64,000 bases of DNA from Pseudoips prasinana (Eukaryota > Arthropoda > Insecta > Lepidoptera > Nolidae): NCBI GenBank assembly GCA_951640165.1, contig OX621250.1:5146001-5210000 (forward strand), written 5' to 3'. Each line of letters begins with the position of its first letter. Positions within the stretch are counted from its first letter, which is position 1. The notes beneath the pieces were generated by a model. It worked only from the letters and a program-made list of their open reading frames with translations, was not told where the DNA came from and did no database searches. The position numbers and the translations under genes were made by a program. Shown piece by piece: positions 27,501-42,800 of this stretch.

Positions 27501-30500
27501 TCTCCTTCTGTGAGACAGTCATGCTCCAGAAGGAGGCCGCCGAGCGGGTTCGGGAACGAGCCGATCCCACTCGTAGACGGAGGAGGCGTCGGGGCGGCGG
27601 CGGCAGCCGGTAGCCCAACTCCCCTCGGAGCTGCGGTGGCAGTATGAGAAGTGTCCTCTACTGCGGCCAGTTACAAGCAGCTCCGGGAAGACAGCGATCT
27701 GTTTGTGGCACAGTCGCTGTGCCAGACTGGCAGGAGTCGGCAATAGGGGAGGGCAATCCCAAGCCCTCCCAGGGTACGTGTCCCGACCATCTGGGGCATG
27801 GCGCAAAAGAGGGGCACCGGAGCAGCATACCCGCGTTCCCGGGGCAAACTTTCAAGCATTTATAATATTAGTAGGATTTCGACTAAAATAATTAAAGCTG
27901 TGACAATGTTTTAAAAAAGAAATTCATTTTGTTCGACAATACCAACTGGGAGTTTTTTATTTTCTCTCAAAACCTTAAAGTTCTCAAGCTTCCCAATTTC
28001 CCGCCATTTCGTTTCATAAAATGTGAAATCCTTGAAGCAAAATCCCGTCGGCAATGCTTTATAAAAGAAGAAATTGTAAGAAAATCTTGGCTGAAAAGAA
28101 AATGACGATTCCACTTTAATTTATAGTACTTGTCGATATCTAGAAAGAGAGGGACATAGCTTGCAATTCTAACTTTTACACCTCTTAACTAATTCAAATG
28201 TTTAGTAATGAAATCAAGCGTTATTTTGCCGAAATACATAATAGTCAAAATATGAAATTAGTCTGTAGTGTTCATTCCTCTAATTATAACAATAATATTC
28301 TGGGAAGCTGTGCCTCGCGGTTTTACCCGCGTTAAATTATAGCATGTGTTATTCTAGGCTAACTCCGTACCAAATTTTATTGAAATCGCTGTGTATGTTT
28401 GTGTGACGTGAATAAGTAACAAACATACACACTCACACAGTCACACGCTCACAAACTTTCGCCTTATAATATTAGTGTAATTATCATGTATATGTTATGA
28501 AGTATAAATCAGCAATGTATTTTAAACTTTATTTTTACTTTTCCATGCAGTGCTTTACGTGGCAATTACTAAGAAACACTGCCAAAAAATTCAAGTACAA
28601 GTTTATGCTTATATCGAGTACTTACATTATGAATTCTCTTTTTAAATCGATTAATATTTTTGTTCACATACAGTATATTCTCATTCCTTTAAATGTGTTT
28701 CGATTTCTTAATATATAAGTATGTTTATCAGTTGTCTGGTTGCCATAGTAGAGGCTCTGCCGAGTTTGGGATCGGATGGCAGTTTGTTACTTGTCGCAAG
28801 ATATTTATTATTTAGAATTAATAATAAGAAATCGGTCTGTAACTCCGAAGTATGCTGTACCTACTTAAAAAAATTCTATAGAATTGAGAACCTTCCTCAT
28901 TGTAGAATTTTTCAATCAAATAAACTTACTAATGAAGTGTTAGATATAATTTAAATTTAGTTAACCGATTCTATGCGGATGGCACCCGAGAGGTGCCATG
29001 GGAAACTTTTACCTGTGGCGTATGGTTTGCATTCAATATCGAGCAATTACACATAAAAGACTGATGACAAATGAATAAAACGCAACAATTTCTAATTCGT
29101 GGTGGATGGCGCTTTAATGGCGCCATCACATTGCCTGACACTTGAGTCCTCAAAGGCGCCACGATGTATTTGGTAGCCTAGCGCACTGAACTGGTTAAAA
29201 TTGCTGTATAATTATTAAGTAAATTAACTGTTAATGAAAGTTACCAAACTATTGCCGACACCTCATACTCACATAAGCCACATTACATAGCACTATCGGC
29301 CGGAGCTTTCATTTCCTATTAAATTAATTGAACACCCCACGGCGGTACACGTTTGGCCAATAATTTAACCCATAATTTGGCCAATAATTTGACCAATGTG
29401 GCCACTACCGGAGCTGGTAACGAGCTGGCAGTGGCTAATTTCATTATTAAGTTGCGTGCACACACCTGCAGTGCAATTCCTTGTGGATTACGACGTGCCA
29501 ATGCACAAGAGGTAAGCGGATCGATGAGCATAGCAGGAAAAATGTCAGTATTTTCTTATCATAAACCCTCCTATATACGCATTCTTTGTTTTTCAAGTGG
29601 CATGATAATATGAAAATATGGAACATGTAAATATCGAGACCCGCCGGACGATTTAATTTATGATTTCCCATTTTTGAGATTAATTTAAATATATGCCTAA
29701 TCTATTTAAATTAATCTCAAAAATGGGAAATTATAAATTTAATCGTCCGGCGGGTCTCGAACCTGCACTATGACCATGTTTCTAGAATACAAAACCGATA
29801 TATAATACCTGTATCCTCCGGAAGGGTGTTAGCAAGGGAATCCTAAATTTGATCTGCCAGCGTGTATCGTTCGTAGCTTAACGCAGAGCGCCTACCCCGG
29901 GTCGGTAGATGGTGCAGGTTCGAGACCCGCCGGACGATTAAATTTATGATTTCCCATTAAATTTATGATAAACGCTTTGCATTGCGAATAATGCTATAGA
30001 ATTAAAATGTAATATATTAAAATTGATTTAAATAGGACTATTCCAAAAACATATTATCATATTTATGTATATAAGCATATTTATTAAATAAAAAAATAAT
30101 TTGCTTAATAAAAAAATTATATCTTGGGACATTATTCAGAAATGTACGAAACGTAATATTTCCGCTCGCTCCGCCCGATCACACTTTTCGTAACGATCAC
30201 GCATTCACCAGCGTACTCCCCAAGTCAAGTGCGCGTAAAGAAATTTAACTTCAATAACTGCTTAAAAAAGCGGTTGCCATGAAGAACACTTGAAGTCAGT
30301 TCGTACTCAAGATTTCTTCATGGCAACCAATTTAAACGGGTTTCTAGGTTCATACTAGGTATGAACTGGAATAAGGATTATTTAACAAGCTATAATATAC
30401 TATTTTACGACCAAGCTTCCAGATACATATTATTAGGACGGTCACCGTAGCCTAGTTGGTAGTGCTCCTGCCTACGAAGCTGGTGGTCCTGGGTTCGAAT

Positions 30501-30797
30501 CCCGGTTAGTGCAAATATTTGTGTGATGAGCACGAATATTTGTTTCTGAGTCATGGATGTTTTCTATGTAAGTATTTATCTATCTATTATTTAAGGTAGA
30601 AGAAGAAGAAGTACACTTCATTGCAAAAATAAGTAAAACAAAACAATGGTTACAAAGAAGGAAATAAACTTATTATGCAATTGGCAGCCTTATCGCTAAA
30701 AGCGATCTCTTCCAGGCAACCATTTTGCGTTGATTGGACCAGAATTGAAAATAACCTGATGAAGGTAGCAGAAGATGTACTAATTGCAATTAGAAGT

Positions 30798-30833
<36 letters not shown>

Positions 30834-33800
30834 TAGGTATGGATAGTTACGCTGCCGGCATGAACATCGTCACTCCATTTCATCCCGTGGAGGGCGTAGA
30901 AGTCGACCCGAAACTATAACTCTCAGAGAACGGGCAGCAGCGTCTCTCTGTGTACTATGACCATCATACTGCGATCGCTAACCCGTCTGCCAAGCGTAGC
31001 GAGTAAGGCAAATCTCACCTAAGTAAATTATTATTGACATTTTACACATTCTTAATTTTATTATAGTACTTTAATTATTTAGCATATTTTAATTGACATT
31101 ATGTTTACTAATTGTTTGTGTTAATTAATTATTATTTTTGTATTCATATGACATTTTTATGTTTTTTATTTCGGTTATTATTTTATTGTGTTGTATTAGT
31201 TTTTATATTTGTGATTCATTGTATATTCAAACACAATGTCAATTGTTAATGAATAAATAAACTTGAAACTAGAAACACCAAATGATGGGCACAACTCCAT
31301 TGTGGAAATCTTTTGGGGAGGTCTTTGTCCAGCAGTGGACGTCACTAGACTGACATACTGAGGTACAAAAATGCAATATGTTTGGATCAGCATTGTCCCG
31401 CCCTTTCCCGCCTTAAGTTTGTGTTATGTACCACCATGTTCACTAGTATGTCCGGGAGCGATATTCCTTTAACTGATCAAACACTACCCTAATGAGCTTC
31501 CAATGGGAAATAATACAACTAACAATTTCCAATATGTTGGTTACTGTCAACACTTGATGTGGTACCTCCTTTATTTACCTTGTCTTATTCAGTTTATATT
31601 ATAAGTATGGTACTGCTGAACCATACTTATAATTATACATATTAACTGATTTTTCATATGTATGTTCATATTATGTACCTATATAAATAATCGATCGGCA
31701 TCGTTGAAAAAACCAAAACCCTAGCTATATAATTATAATATAGCAGCTACGTCATAACCGTTGCGCGGCTATTGAGTACTTGATAACACTATAGATATAG
31801 CAGTGTTAGTACAATCAAACTTCCATTCCAATGAACAGAAAAGAACTAATCTATTAAAACATTGGAATCAATTACATAGAGCATTACAAACGCACCGCTT
31901 AACATACAATGCTCGGTGCGGGTTCAATTTCCGTGCAAATGAAATATTGATGAGGCGCATTTTCATGTTGTTAAGTAGGGGAGGGGGTCGCTTTGACTGT
32001 ACGTATGTTGTGCTTTTATATTGGAAATGTTGAATTCATTCGTTGATGGGATCAATTATTTTACCAATTGGAGCAATTTTCTGTTCTTAAGAGAGTCTTT
32101 TACCAATTTATTCATTTATTTATTTGACTGGCCTGTTGGCCAAGTGGTAAGTGACCCTGACTGCTACGCTAGAGGTCGTGGGTTCGATTCCCACCCGGGA
32201 CAAATCTTTGTGTGATGAACACCTTAATTTGTTCTGTGCCTGGGTGTAATATATCTATAATATGTATGTATTTAGAAATATATAAGTATGTTTATCAGTT
32301 GTCTGGTTTATGGTCATTATCGTACTAACTGTGCCCCGCGGTTTTACCCGCGTTAAATTTTATAAATTATAGCCTAAACAGTGTTCATCCACTTTTATTT
32401 TATTAAAATCGCTCCAGCCGTTTAGACGTGAAGAAGTTACAAACATACACACTCACAAACTTTCGTTTTTATAATGTTAGTGTGAAGTGCGATGGGCAGT
32501 GATTAACCTGTTGTCAGAGTTGTTCAAGCCGCCCATTAGGCCTCTGACATGGCTTGTTGATAGTTGTCTACTGACAACCGGGACCGATAGATTAACGTGC
32601 CCTCCGAACCACGGACACGCTCAGAAATTAAACCAATTGAACGGTCACCCATCGCGTGCCTAGGTGCTTTTATTATAGTTTGTTTGTGAAACTGGCCATG
32701 ATGGCTTTTACCCATTGAGTTGGAGGTACTGGTCTTCAAATTTAAATTTACAACATTTTGACATTCATATCGTATATTTTTCATTAGTAATTTATTAATA
32801 TTGCATTAGTAATTTATAATACATTAGTAAATTTTCAATTTACAACATTTTGACATTACACTTAATCGTCAGTACTTATTGTTATTTTGCATTAGTAATT
32901 TATTGTATATTTTTGCATTATTAACCTAGCCTAACAGTTAGTAATATTTTTTTAGAAAAACACAAACAATTAACTTACCCTTTTTTTTACTACTCCTATG
33001 TTTATTATCAAATGAACAAACTTTCAGAACATCTCGAAACCATACTCTATGGAAAAATTAAAATCCCCATTAAAAGAAAAATCGCGTACCTACACACAAA
33101 TAATACTTAATAAGGATTACTTAACTCAATTTTACTCAGTTATTTGTTACTTACATTAACGGAAAATAGTACAGGAAAACTACTTGGCATCTGAAAAATA
33201 TTAGAGTGTGTTAAATCCGATGGGATCATTATATCGTAGTACTAAGCATGTTTTTTTTTTTAATTTATCTATGCGTGTAGGCAGTGGTCAGGCTTGTACG
33301 ATCTGTCCAGTACGCGTCTAACATAGGTTTACGACTCTTGCCTGAACTGACATATTAACGTGCCCCCCTAAGCACGGAGACGCTTAGAAATAAAACCACA
33401 TTGACGGTCAAACATTTTATAGGCTTACCACGGCACGTTATACATAGTTTCTAACCTGTTACCACACGGTATTCGTGCCGAATCGCTCCGTACCTATTGT
33501 TATTTTTAGTTGACTTAAGTCCCAAGAAGTCCACCGTTCACTTAAGTTTCCGTCTAATTACCTAATGGGCTCCGTTCAGTAGTCACGATAAAGATTTAAC
33601 TAATAGTTAACCCCTCGCTAATAGCTGACTAAACAAAGATTAACGGATTACTTAACTCAGTTAAATGGTGCATATAAATTGTTCCTTATAGTTTAGGAGT
33701 TGCGGAAGACTTAAGTTTCGTAATTATGATGCTTATTATAAAACCTGAAATGTTTTACAAAGGGTTTTTATGGGATTCTTTAGGAAGCATAGATCGTATT

Positions 33801-36800
33801 AATATACCGTGATATAATACCATAAAATACGCGATAGTAAAATATGTGAAGATACCTCCGCACACACCCGACCCTTTAGAAACTAAAACATATAAAACGT
33901 TAATCACGCCCTGTTTAAGCGCGTGTTCACTGTATCGCTAAATGTTCCGGCAGACGTTCGCTGAAAAAAAATGAGTATATATAATAATATTATACACATT
34001 ACACTAATAATAATCAATGAATTTAAACTATAATTATAAAAATAAACAAAACAGTATTTTATAGACAAACATAAACTAAAAAGAATATTACCCAATCTCT
34101 TTTAAATAAATGACTTTCATAACAACTTCATTAAATCAAAGATGTCAAAGTTCAAACCGTCACATCAAAAAGCCAACATTATCATCCATAAGCATCTAAA
34201 TTGAAAACATTTAAATACTTTGGAAAATTGCCTCAACAATGACCAAATGCAATTTAGAAGGCGACAAAACTCGACGATGCCGCGACATTTAATTTATTTG
34301 ATGACGTTGTGTCGGATGTCGTCATCTCTTAGCTTATAAAGTTACTTTAAGTTATTGAATGGGGTCCCTTACATAAATAAGGTACAAAGGGCGAGGTTTG
34401 CAAATACCTGATGTTTTATGCAAGCAATTACATCACGCCGAATCACGCGGGTGTTTAGGGGTTAAGACATTTCATACTTTTCGGATTTAAGAAATGCAAT
34501 ATTTTTCCGTCACCAGGATAAACAATAAACGTTTTCAGTATTGATTTTGTTCTAAAAGTAAGTAGAGAAAGAGACTCATTTTATTAGACGATTAAATTCC
34601 AATAAATCTAAGATTCATCAATCATGATTGTACGTAATTATTTAAAAGTACATAAGGTCAACCGTAAGGGAGTCATTTGGGTGGAGACACTTCGTAACAT
34701 TCAAGGTGTGTGCTGTTTATAGGCAATATATAAGCTCATTACAAATACTAATTGCTACTCCTGTATATGAGTATGGTACAAAGAGGCTTCAAGCTTAAGC
34801 CGCCGACCACACCTTAGGCCACGACACAACGGTTATGGAATCAGTAACGCACTTAATCAGAAATTAATATAGGAGGCATTCGAAAATAAAGGCTGTAATC
34901 TCGACAGCATAGAAGGAAACTGTTTGGAAAAAAAGGATATAGCCCTCATAATACTAAATAAAAGGATATATTCCGAATTGTCTTTGTTTGATTGAAATAA
35001 TATAACTTTAGTTAGACTCTAAGGAACAATATGGCATAATAACTTAGGATTTATTTCACCTCAATTTATGTCAGGTGCATATAGGATAAAAAAATACCTA
35101 AGTTCTAACAATATTTTAGTTTGAATAAAATTTGAACCAAACAAAACATAAACTGATCAATATCAAGTTATTTTATAAAACCAAGTACAATGCAAAAAAA
35201 GTCGATACAAAAGATATAGCCATCCCAAATTCACATTTTGTAAAACTTGCCAAAGGCGATCGTGCTCCATGATTATAGGAGGGGAGATAATCTAACAAAG
35301 CATCATCACGGTTGTTCAGTGAGGGAGTAGACAGGAGTATAGTATAATAATATATATAATATATATACGGTTTAGGTAATACATATGTTCTTCCAAATTA
35401 TTGGTCCAAGATTGTAACTAAAAATTGTTTTCTTTTTAAGAAGAATTGTTATTATAATTTAATTATTTTTATAAATAAATGTTAAATTATGTTTTAATTG
35501 AAATAAAATATTAGATGATATGAAATGAAATGAAATTTTATTCAGCACTTGGGTATTAACATACACTTGTACTTGTCAAGGTCACAATGCAGTACATAAA
35601 CATAGTGGATAGTAAAAAGTAACAAAAAAAAAAATTGTCAGTCCGTGCGGTTTGTTTTATCGCATATATTTTCTGAAATCCTTAAATAAATAACAATTTA
35701 CTAATCTATTATTTTGAAATTTAGTTCTACTATATTAAAATTAAAGAATGGAAGACTAAAGCAAAAAGACGAAATTCTAAATGAGGGTGTGATCACATGC
35801 ACGGGATCACCGATCACGCGTTAATGGGCCAAAGCGATCCTCGCCGCCGAGGAACCTACCCTAGATAGCCTGAGGCTTTCTCTAGCTACCTAGGTGGACG
35901 ACCCGGAGAAGAAAGCCACAAAGAAACTCCGGGCTTGCTTTTTTCGTCTTCTTTTGCTTTCAGTTTACGTTTTTTTTTTAATGACACGTATTTTACTTAC
36001 ATTGTGATTGGTCGTTATGCAGGCTAATGCACGCACAGAACTGTTGTCATCCATTGAATCATAATAAAATAAATAAGCAATGGCATTCAATTTCACTCAA
36101 GCACTTAGAACATCCTCTTGCTAGACGAAAAAATGGTGGGTGCATCCGCGTACATTTACAAAATTAACACGTCACACGAAGTCCACCAGTGGCGAAAAAA
36201 AATAATATATTAATACCCCAACAGCAGTTCGACCAGTTACAAGCAGCACCCGTTCACGAGTATGACGTGTGGGCCAGCCATCGCCTCCCTCGCCATATTA
36301 GAGATATTTCACTAATAGTAATCCTAAATTCATCGACCGAAGTTGTATCGCAAATCAACATTTTTATTTTCGGACTTACTGTGATCTTATAACAACCGAA
36401 TAACTTTAATGTTGATAGCTATTTACATATTGCCATATTATATGACAATAATTCAAATTATTGTCATATAATATGGCATTATGTAAATAGCTATCGACAT
36501 ACGATACTAATCTAATGAGAAACCTAGTTAGTGGTTTTAAATAAAACTACGCCCGAACTTCTTCTTCTTCTGGAGCATATTTCCTAGTAGGAAGTTAGCC
36601 TAGGTAATTTCTATCTTAAGAACAAAGAATTCAATCTAAATAAATCCGAGAAACGTTTTTAAAAAGTCCAGTCGCTGCGCGCAGCTCCATCCCGAGGCAA
36701 GATTTACTTAGTAGCCGCATACCTGAGAACGGAATCGAATTATTTTCTTTGTATTTTCTACTAACTTTACTCACATACCGCTAGAACATACGGTACACAC

Positions 36801-39800
36801 GGCTAAGAAAATACCTGGAGAGATTGACTAAAAACTTAGAGTATTTCTCACACGAATTAGTGAAAAGATTTTCTAATTCGGACCCAATAGTTACAGAAAT
36901 TACGATTTTCAAACATAGTTTACCCCTTTTTAATATATTGTGTATTAAACGCGAACGTTTCGCCTTTGGCAACTTTGGGGAAGTTGTCAAAGGCGAAACG
37001 TTCGCCCGTTCGCACGTATACTTTTAATATAAGGGGAGATGATATTCTTCCTTGAATTTGTCGTTATCAGAAGTTGGCATTACATGGTAGCCCCAGGAGA
37101 AAGCATAAATAATACGGTATTTACACCCCTGTTTATATCGAGGGACAAGCAGGAAGGATGTGGTAACGTGTTGGAGAATAAAGGTAAAGGTTGATTTATC
37201 TTGAGGGAAGCAAATTGAATTGAAACTGCGATCCGTTTGTAGAAAAATAGCTAGAGTAGGAAAATCAAAGCCATTTTATTTTATTACATATGGCGGACGA
37301 TATTACCTACCTACAAAATGTTTAAATTTACTAAGTCGTTTCTACATTCAGTGGTGAAATAATATTGTAGAACCCCGAATACCTTAACTAAACATCTCAT
37401 TTACATATGAAAGCCGTGAACTTCGCATTGTGAAAAGCTGCCACACTTTACTCACTAAAAGCTACCGAAAAAGAAGTTAGACGCATAAAATTTTATCTAA
37501 ACGTGGATATCGTACACGCATAATTTTAAATGTCATTTAAAAAACGTACTCCGTCGACTTCCTTTTGCATACGATGAGCGTACTTAAAGATATACGTGAC
37601 GAAACTGCAAAGTGTGCCAACTCTTATACTATAAGGTTAACCGACCAAATCGAGTAACCCGTAACTCTACATTCATGTAACAGGAAACATCAACTTTTAA
37701 ACTCAGCCCTTTTGTCTTCCAAACTCAAACGCTTTTTAAACATGGATTCTATTGGAATAATTTCTGGCGCGAACGGATTTTGACACTTCTTTTTTTTAAT
37801 GACGCTGACACGTGTCGCCATTTAGCCAGGAAGTTGCGTTAAGTTTTATTAACACAAAGCATTATAAGGAGAACAATCTTTTTATGCGGTTATATTTTAC
37901 GAGTAGCACAAAACGCATATTAAAAATTTATTCTGACTTTATTGTTCTTTGTAAATATGTAATGGGTTCTTTTCTGGAAGTATAATAAAAAAGTTATTGC
38001 CATCCGCTTACTACTTTAATTATGTTCTTTATTTTCTTATGAACCCTCCACATAATGGAATCTAAAATTCACGGCGACGCATAGATATTCAAACATAACA
38101 AACGAAATGACATGGCATTGGCAGAAATATTCTGAAAATAAAATAAGAACCGTTCAATTTAACACAAAGAAGAGGGCGAATGAAAATAATTCAAAGATGT
38201 CTGCCGCAGGCTCACCGACGTCCTTTGTGGTCTAAAGACGCGTTACCAGGATATAGGATATCTTAGAAGGTTATAAAAAGTTATTTTTATTGTTTGTGGT
38301 TTTGTTATAGTATCATACGAGAACATATCTGAGTCAGTCAGGCATAATGAACTTATCTGAGTATTAAAAACAATTCCGATTGATAAAAAAACAAATAGAA
38401 AATAAAATTTGGTAGGCGTGAATATAATTGGACCTTTAAAAAAAAAAAATAACAAATGTGTGCATGTATGTGTCTAGTTTAGCTGTTCATATTCAGCACC
38501 TGAGGCGTTCATCAGGATCATGAAAGTGATGGAATAGAAAGTGCCCCTGTGATTGCGCACACACTTGTGCACTATAATATGTCCTGTGCAGTTGGCTAAT
38601 CTCCATTGAGAATAGCCGCTGTGGCCGAAATTCGGCCGGGAAGACAACATCATCGTCATCACTGTACATGGGCATATACTGTCTTCTATCTAGATGTTTG
38701 TATAGGTATTTGCTTATTGTTTTAAGTTCACTTCAACCCTGTCTGTTTTGTTCTATCTATTTTGAGGTTGGCATTCTAGAAGTTATCATTTGAGCGGACC
38801 TTGTTGTTATGATGACGTCCTCGCATTTTAATTCTACTAACAGATTCCATGGATCCACTAGCCTGTAGGTTTAGGCGTTAGTGAGGTGACTGCTAAGCTA
38901 GAAGTCGGGGGTTCGATTGCCACCGAGGGGCTCTTCCGGCTAAGTCGCCGAACATCCATTTCTTAAATGGTGTTCAAATAATAAAGGACTTAATCAATCG
39001 TTTAATCGGCTTCTATGAGCACATGTGACGTCATAAATGGTCTGCAATCGATTGTCAACGTTGAAGTCGATTTAACGATTGATTTATTTTTTAACCTTTA
39101 TTTATTTGAACGCCATTTAAGAAATCGATGATCGGCGACTTAGCTGATAGAGCGCCAGGACTAATCTTTTAGTAATGACCATGATTATTCGTTTTGTGTC
39201 TGGGTGTAATATGTACACACCTATAATGTATATGTATTTAGAAATATATAAGTATGTTTATCAGTTGTTTGGTTGCCATAGAGTAGTAGACTCTGCCTAG
39301 TTTGGGATCAGATGGTATTGTGTTAGTTGCCCCAAGATATTCATTTATCTATACATATAATAAAATCGTAGGAAAGTCAAAACTGTACATTGAATATTTT
39401 TTTAAAAGGACACTTGGGGCGTGATCTACAATCGATATCGAAGCCAAAAAAATACTTTTTAGAATTTTTGTCTGTTTATCTGTTTGTCTGTATGTATGTC
39501 CGGGCTAAACTCAAAAACTACTGCATGGATTACTTAAAATTTGGCATGAATATTGCTAAGAGGTCGGGTCAATATATAAACTACATATTATCACGCTATC
39601 ACCTACGGGGGAGGAGCTGTAATCATTTATAAAGTTTAACGCGGGTAAAACCGCGGGGCACAGCTAGTAGACAATAATATTTGAGTCAAATTGACTGAAT
39701 TTGACAGTAAATGACCGGTCATTTAAGGTTTATGACAATTGTGACTAGTCATATTCAGTCATTTTACATATCTAATCATAGCCCTCCCCGATCTTCAAAA

Positions 39801-42800
39801 GCCCGTGTCTTCGTAGCGACCGTTCCACAAAACGTCAGTGACTCGAGTCAAGGTTTATACTCCAAACGCTACTTAAGTCTTTAGTCTTATTTGGTAGATG
39901 GACAGGTCACTCGCGCCTTCGCATATGTTAAAAAAAAATGTCGACACCACATGCTGCTACATTTTGACTTTGACAACGCCTTTATTATGTGGTTAGTAAG
40001 GATGGTTTTCGTAGTGTAAATATATCTACCGACGTGACGGCAACTGAACATACAATTAGCGTCTAAAACTTTTTCTACAAGTTAATAAAAACTGCGCGGT
40101 CCTGGAGAGCCGCAGGGAAATTAAGGGAAGCTTTTGTGTGTTTACTTATCCTGTTCATCTCCCTTCAAATATGTATTTACTGTGATTATAAGTGGGCAGG
40201 ATCGGTAGCTTAACGACCGGAATGCCGAGGGCTTGTCAAGAGGCAAATACGCGCATTTGAGGAGCAGCGAAAAGCTGAGCTTTTTTATGCAAAATAGGTT
40301 TGCGCTTGACCACGATCTCACGTGATGGTAAGTGAAGAGGTAGTCGAAGGTGGACCGCGCGTACCCATAAGATGCCTGTTCACTCTAACCTTGAATAAAC
40401 CCATTCTATATGAGTCTGGAAACACGTCGTTTGGAAGGTTGTTCCACAGTTTGGCCGTATAATGAAAGAGGAAGCAAAACGCTTCGTACGGCATAATGGG
40501 ATGTCAACAACATAACGGTGGAGAGCCTCCCGACGCCTTGTAGTCCGATGAAAAAAGGGACATGTAGGGATAAGTTCATGGCGGTCTTGAGCGCATTCTC
40601 CATGAATGAGCTCGATTCAAAACACGATGAGCTGAAAGGCTGATAACTCGTGACTATTTAATACTATTATGGTGAAAGAAAACTCACGTGTGCACCACAC
40701 TTTACTAAGAAGATCGGCTATGGCAGTCATTTTCGGGGGCACCAATGCTTTACCGATTAGGAGTTGAAGTCATCGCCGTGACCGAAAATCGGTGGGTCCA
40801 ATCAGCGCAATTAACGCGGTCCTGGGTTTAAATCAAGAAGTATTATTCGGATTATCCCAGGAACCTGAAGTCTACAAGTTGGCGTTAATGTACCACTGTG
40901 TCAAGCAGATAAAGAAAAGCGAATGACCTATCTCCATTCCAAATTTCAACCAAATCCGTTTTCACGTAACAAACATACAAAATTTAAATCAGTCCCTTCT
41001 AGCAAATATTGCAGCCACCCGTGCATTCTCATCTCCATAGAAAACATCCATGAAATTTCCAGTGCAGAAGTATAGCCATCAAGATTAAATTCCGCCATGG
41101 TCGGCACTGAGACGCCTTTAAATAAAACTCCTTCGTTTCGATTCGTTCGGAAACTTCTCGAATGCTTTTTGGAATGAAGTGACAATATTTTGAGGAGTAA
41201 TTAACGACCATGTTTCGAAACTTAAATTCTTTTCTTTGATAAAAAATATATAGAAAAATGGTACTGCTGGTCAAATTTCTATGGTGGCTAATCTTATGGA
41301 CACTAGCCTACATTACATGTGTATGATTAGTTAGTATATTTAAAAAATGGCAGCCGAAGCGTCTTCCTCATTCCAATTTCAATTTATCTCTTTATTGATT
41401 TTGAATTTAGCTTTGGCCGTCACGGTCGATTTTCGAACGTGGCTTTGTGATGTGGTAGTTTAAATAATAGGTATGTCCTGTTTTTATTAGATAGATAGTC
41501 CTCTTAATCTGTATAGTTCTGTCTTTTTACTAATTACTTTTGTATGTTATTGTGTTTATTATTTTTGTGTTTACTTAACCAAACACCACTCTTTATTACA
41601 CACTTTTATTAAACACTTCTTTTTTAAAAAATAAGCTTTTATAAAGATATTACAAAAAAAGGTTCAAGGTATGAAAAAAAACCGTAAAGTGAAACATAGA
41701 CTATGTATCTATAGTATACGTCTTCGTCGCCCTCGTTCGTCGGAATTGATCCCCGCGCGAGACTACTATAGAGGTGGATACTAACTTTTTTTGATCTATA
41801 TTAAAACGGACCATAAACGAAGTGTAACAGCAAATAATCAAAATTCTAATTACCTTAATATAGACGAAGTAATCATATATAAACTAATAAATCATGTTAG
41901 ATAAAGAACGCGTTATACTTACATATGACGTCACTTGTAATGCAGCCATAGTAGCTCCCATGTTAACAGTTTATGTCGAAAACTTAAAACTTTTTTTTAA
42001 GCCCATATTTTTTGTAGGGCAGTTAACCGCTGTGTCGCTGGGTACTCTATAAACATATAATTGACGGACACAAATTACATCCAGATTTCGAACAACTATT
42101 TATGGGTCACACAAATAGTTGTTCTGAGCGGAAATCGAACCTGGGACACGAAACCCCGAGGCGACTGTCTTAATCGCTGTGCCACACCTGATATCTAAAT
42201 TGCTGATTTTAAATACAGTTTCATCATGCCAGCCTTCCCAAAAGATCATTTCTACGGATATTCCATAATAACTACTCTTGGCAGACGTGTTGGCGATCGC
42301 AGTAGGCTGCTGCCCGTTGTATGGGCCTATATATAATATGGCCTTTGCGTCTGTTACAGACGATTTACGGCGCATTGTCTGAGAGACATTTTTTTTTGGT
42401 GGCTAAACAAACCGATGCGAGAGCGACATACCCTGCCGCAGGCCTGACAAGAGAAGTTTGCGGTGGTTGGTGCCGAGCCGCTTTCATGTCGCTTCTGTCT
42501 CTTATCAGCAAGTACTCCGAACCTGGCTTCGTCACAGATCTTACGACCCTCCACTACACGTTTGCGCCATTCAACTCTATTTTCAGCGAGCTTTTCCCAG
42601 TTACAGTGGTCAATTTTAAAAGCGGCCATATCCCGCTTGGTGCAGTCTTTAAAGCGAAGCATAGGTCTACCGACATCGATGTAATAGCGGTAGTGATATT
42701 CGTTGCCATCGTCAGTTTGTTTCAAACATAATAAGACATTGTCACAAATACTGTTTGTGTCAATATATTATTAACTTTTCTATCTTCAATAAATTCTATA

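Noticed and set aside
27340..27859. Several overlapping minus- and plus-strand frames in GC-rich DNA
   Set aside because: They overlap the R1 ORF2 tail and 3' UTR; lack of stops reflects high GC content.
28550..28640. Exon-like segment after CATGCAG
   Set aside because: The frame is short, lacks a convincing donor and runs into a stop without a recognisable domain.
30801..30831. Regulatory AT tract
   Set aside because: It is a simple AT microsatellite next to a LINE fragment.
42321..42731. 136-aa forward frame
   Set aside because: It lies opposite the LINE C-terminal fragment, whose minus-strand reading has the family motifs.
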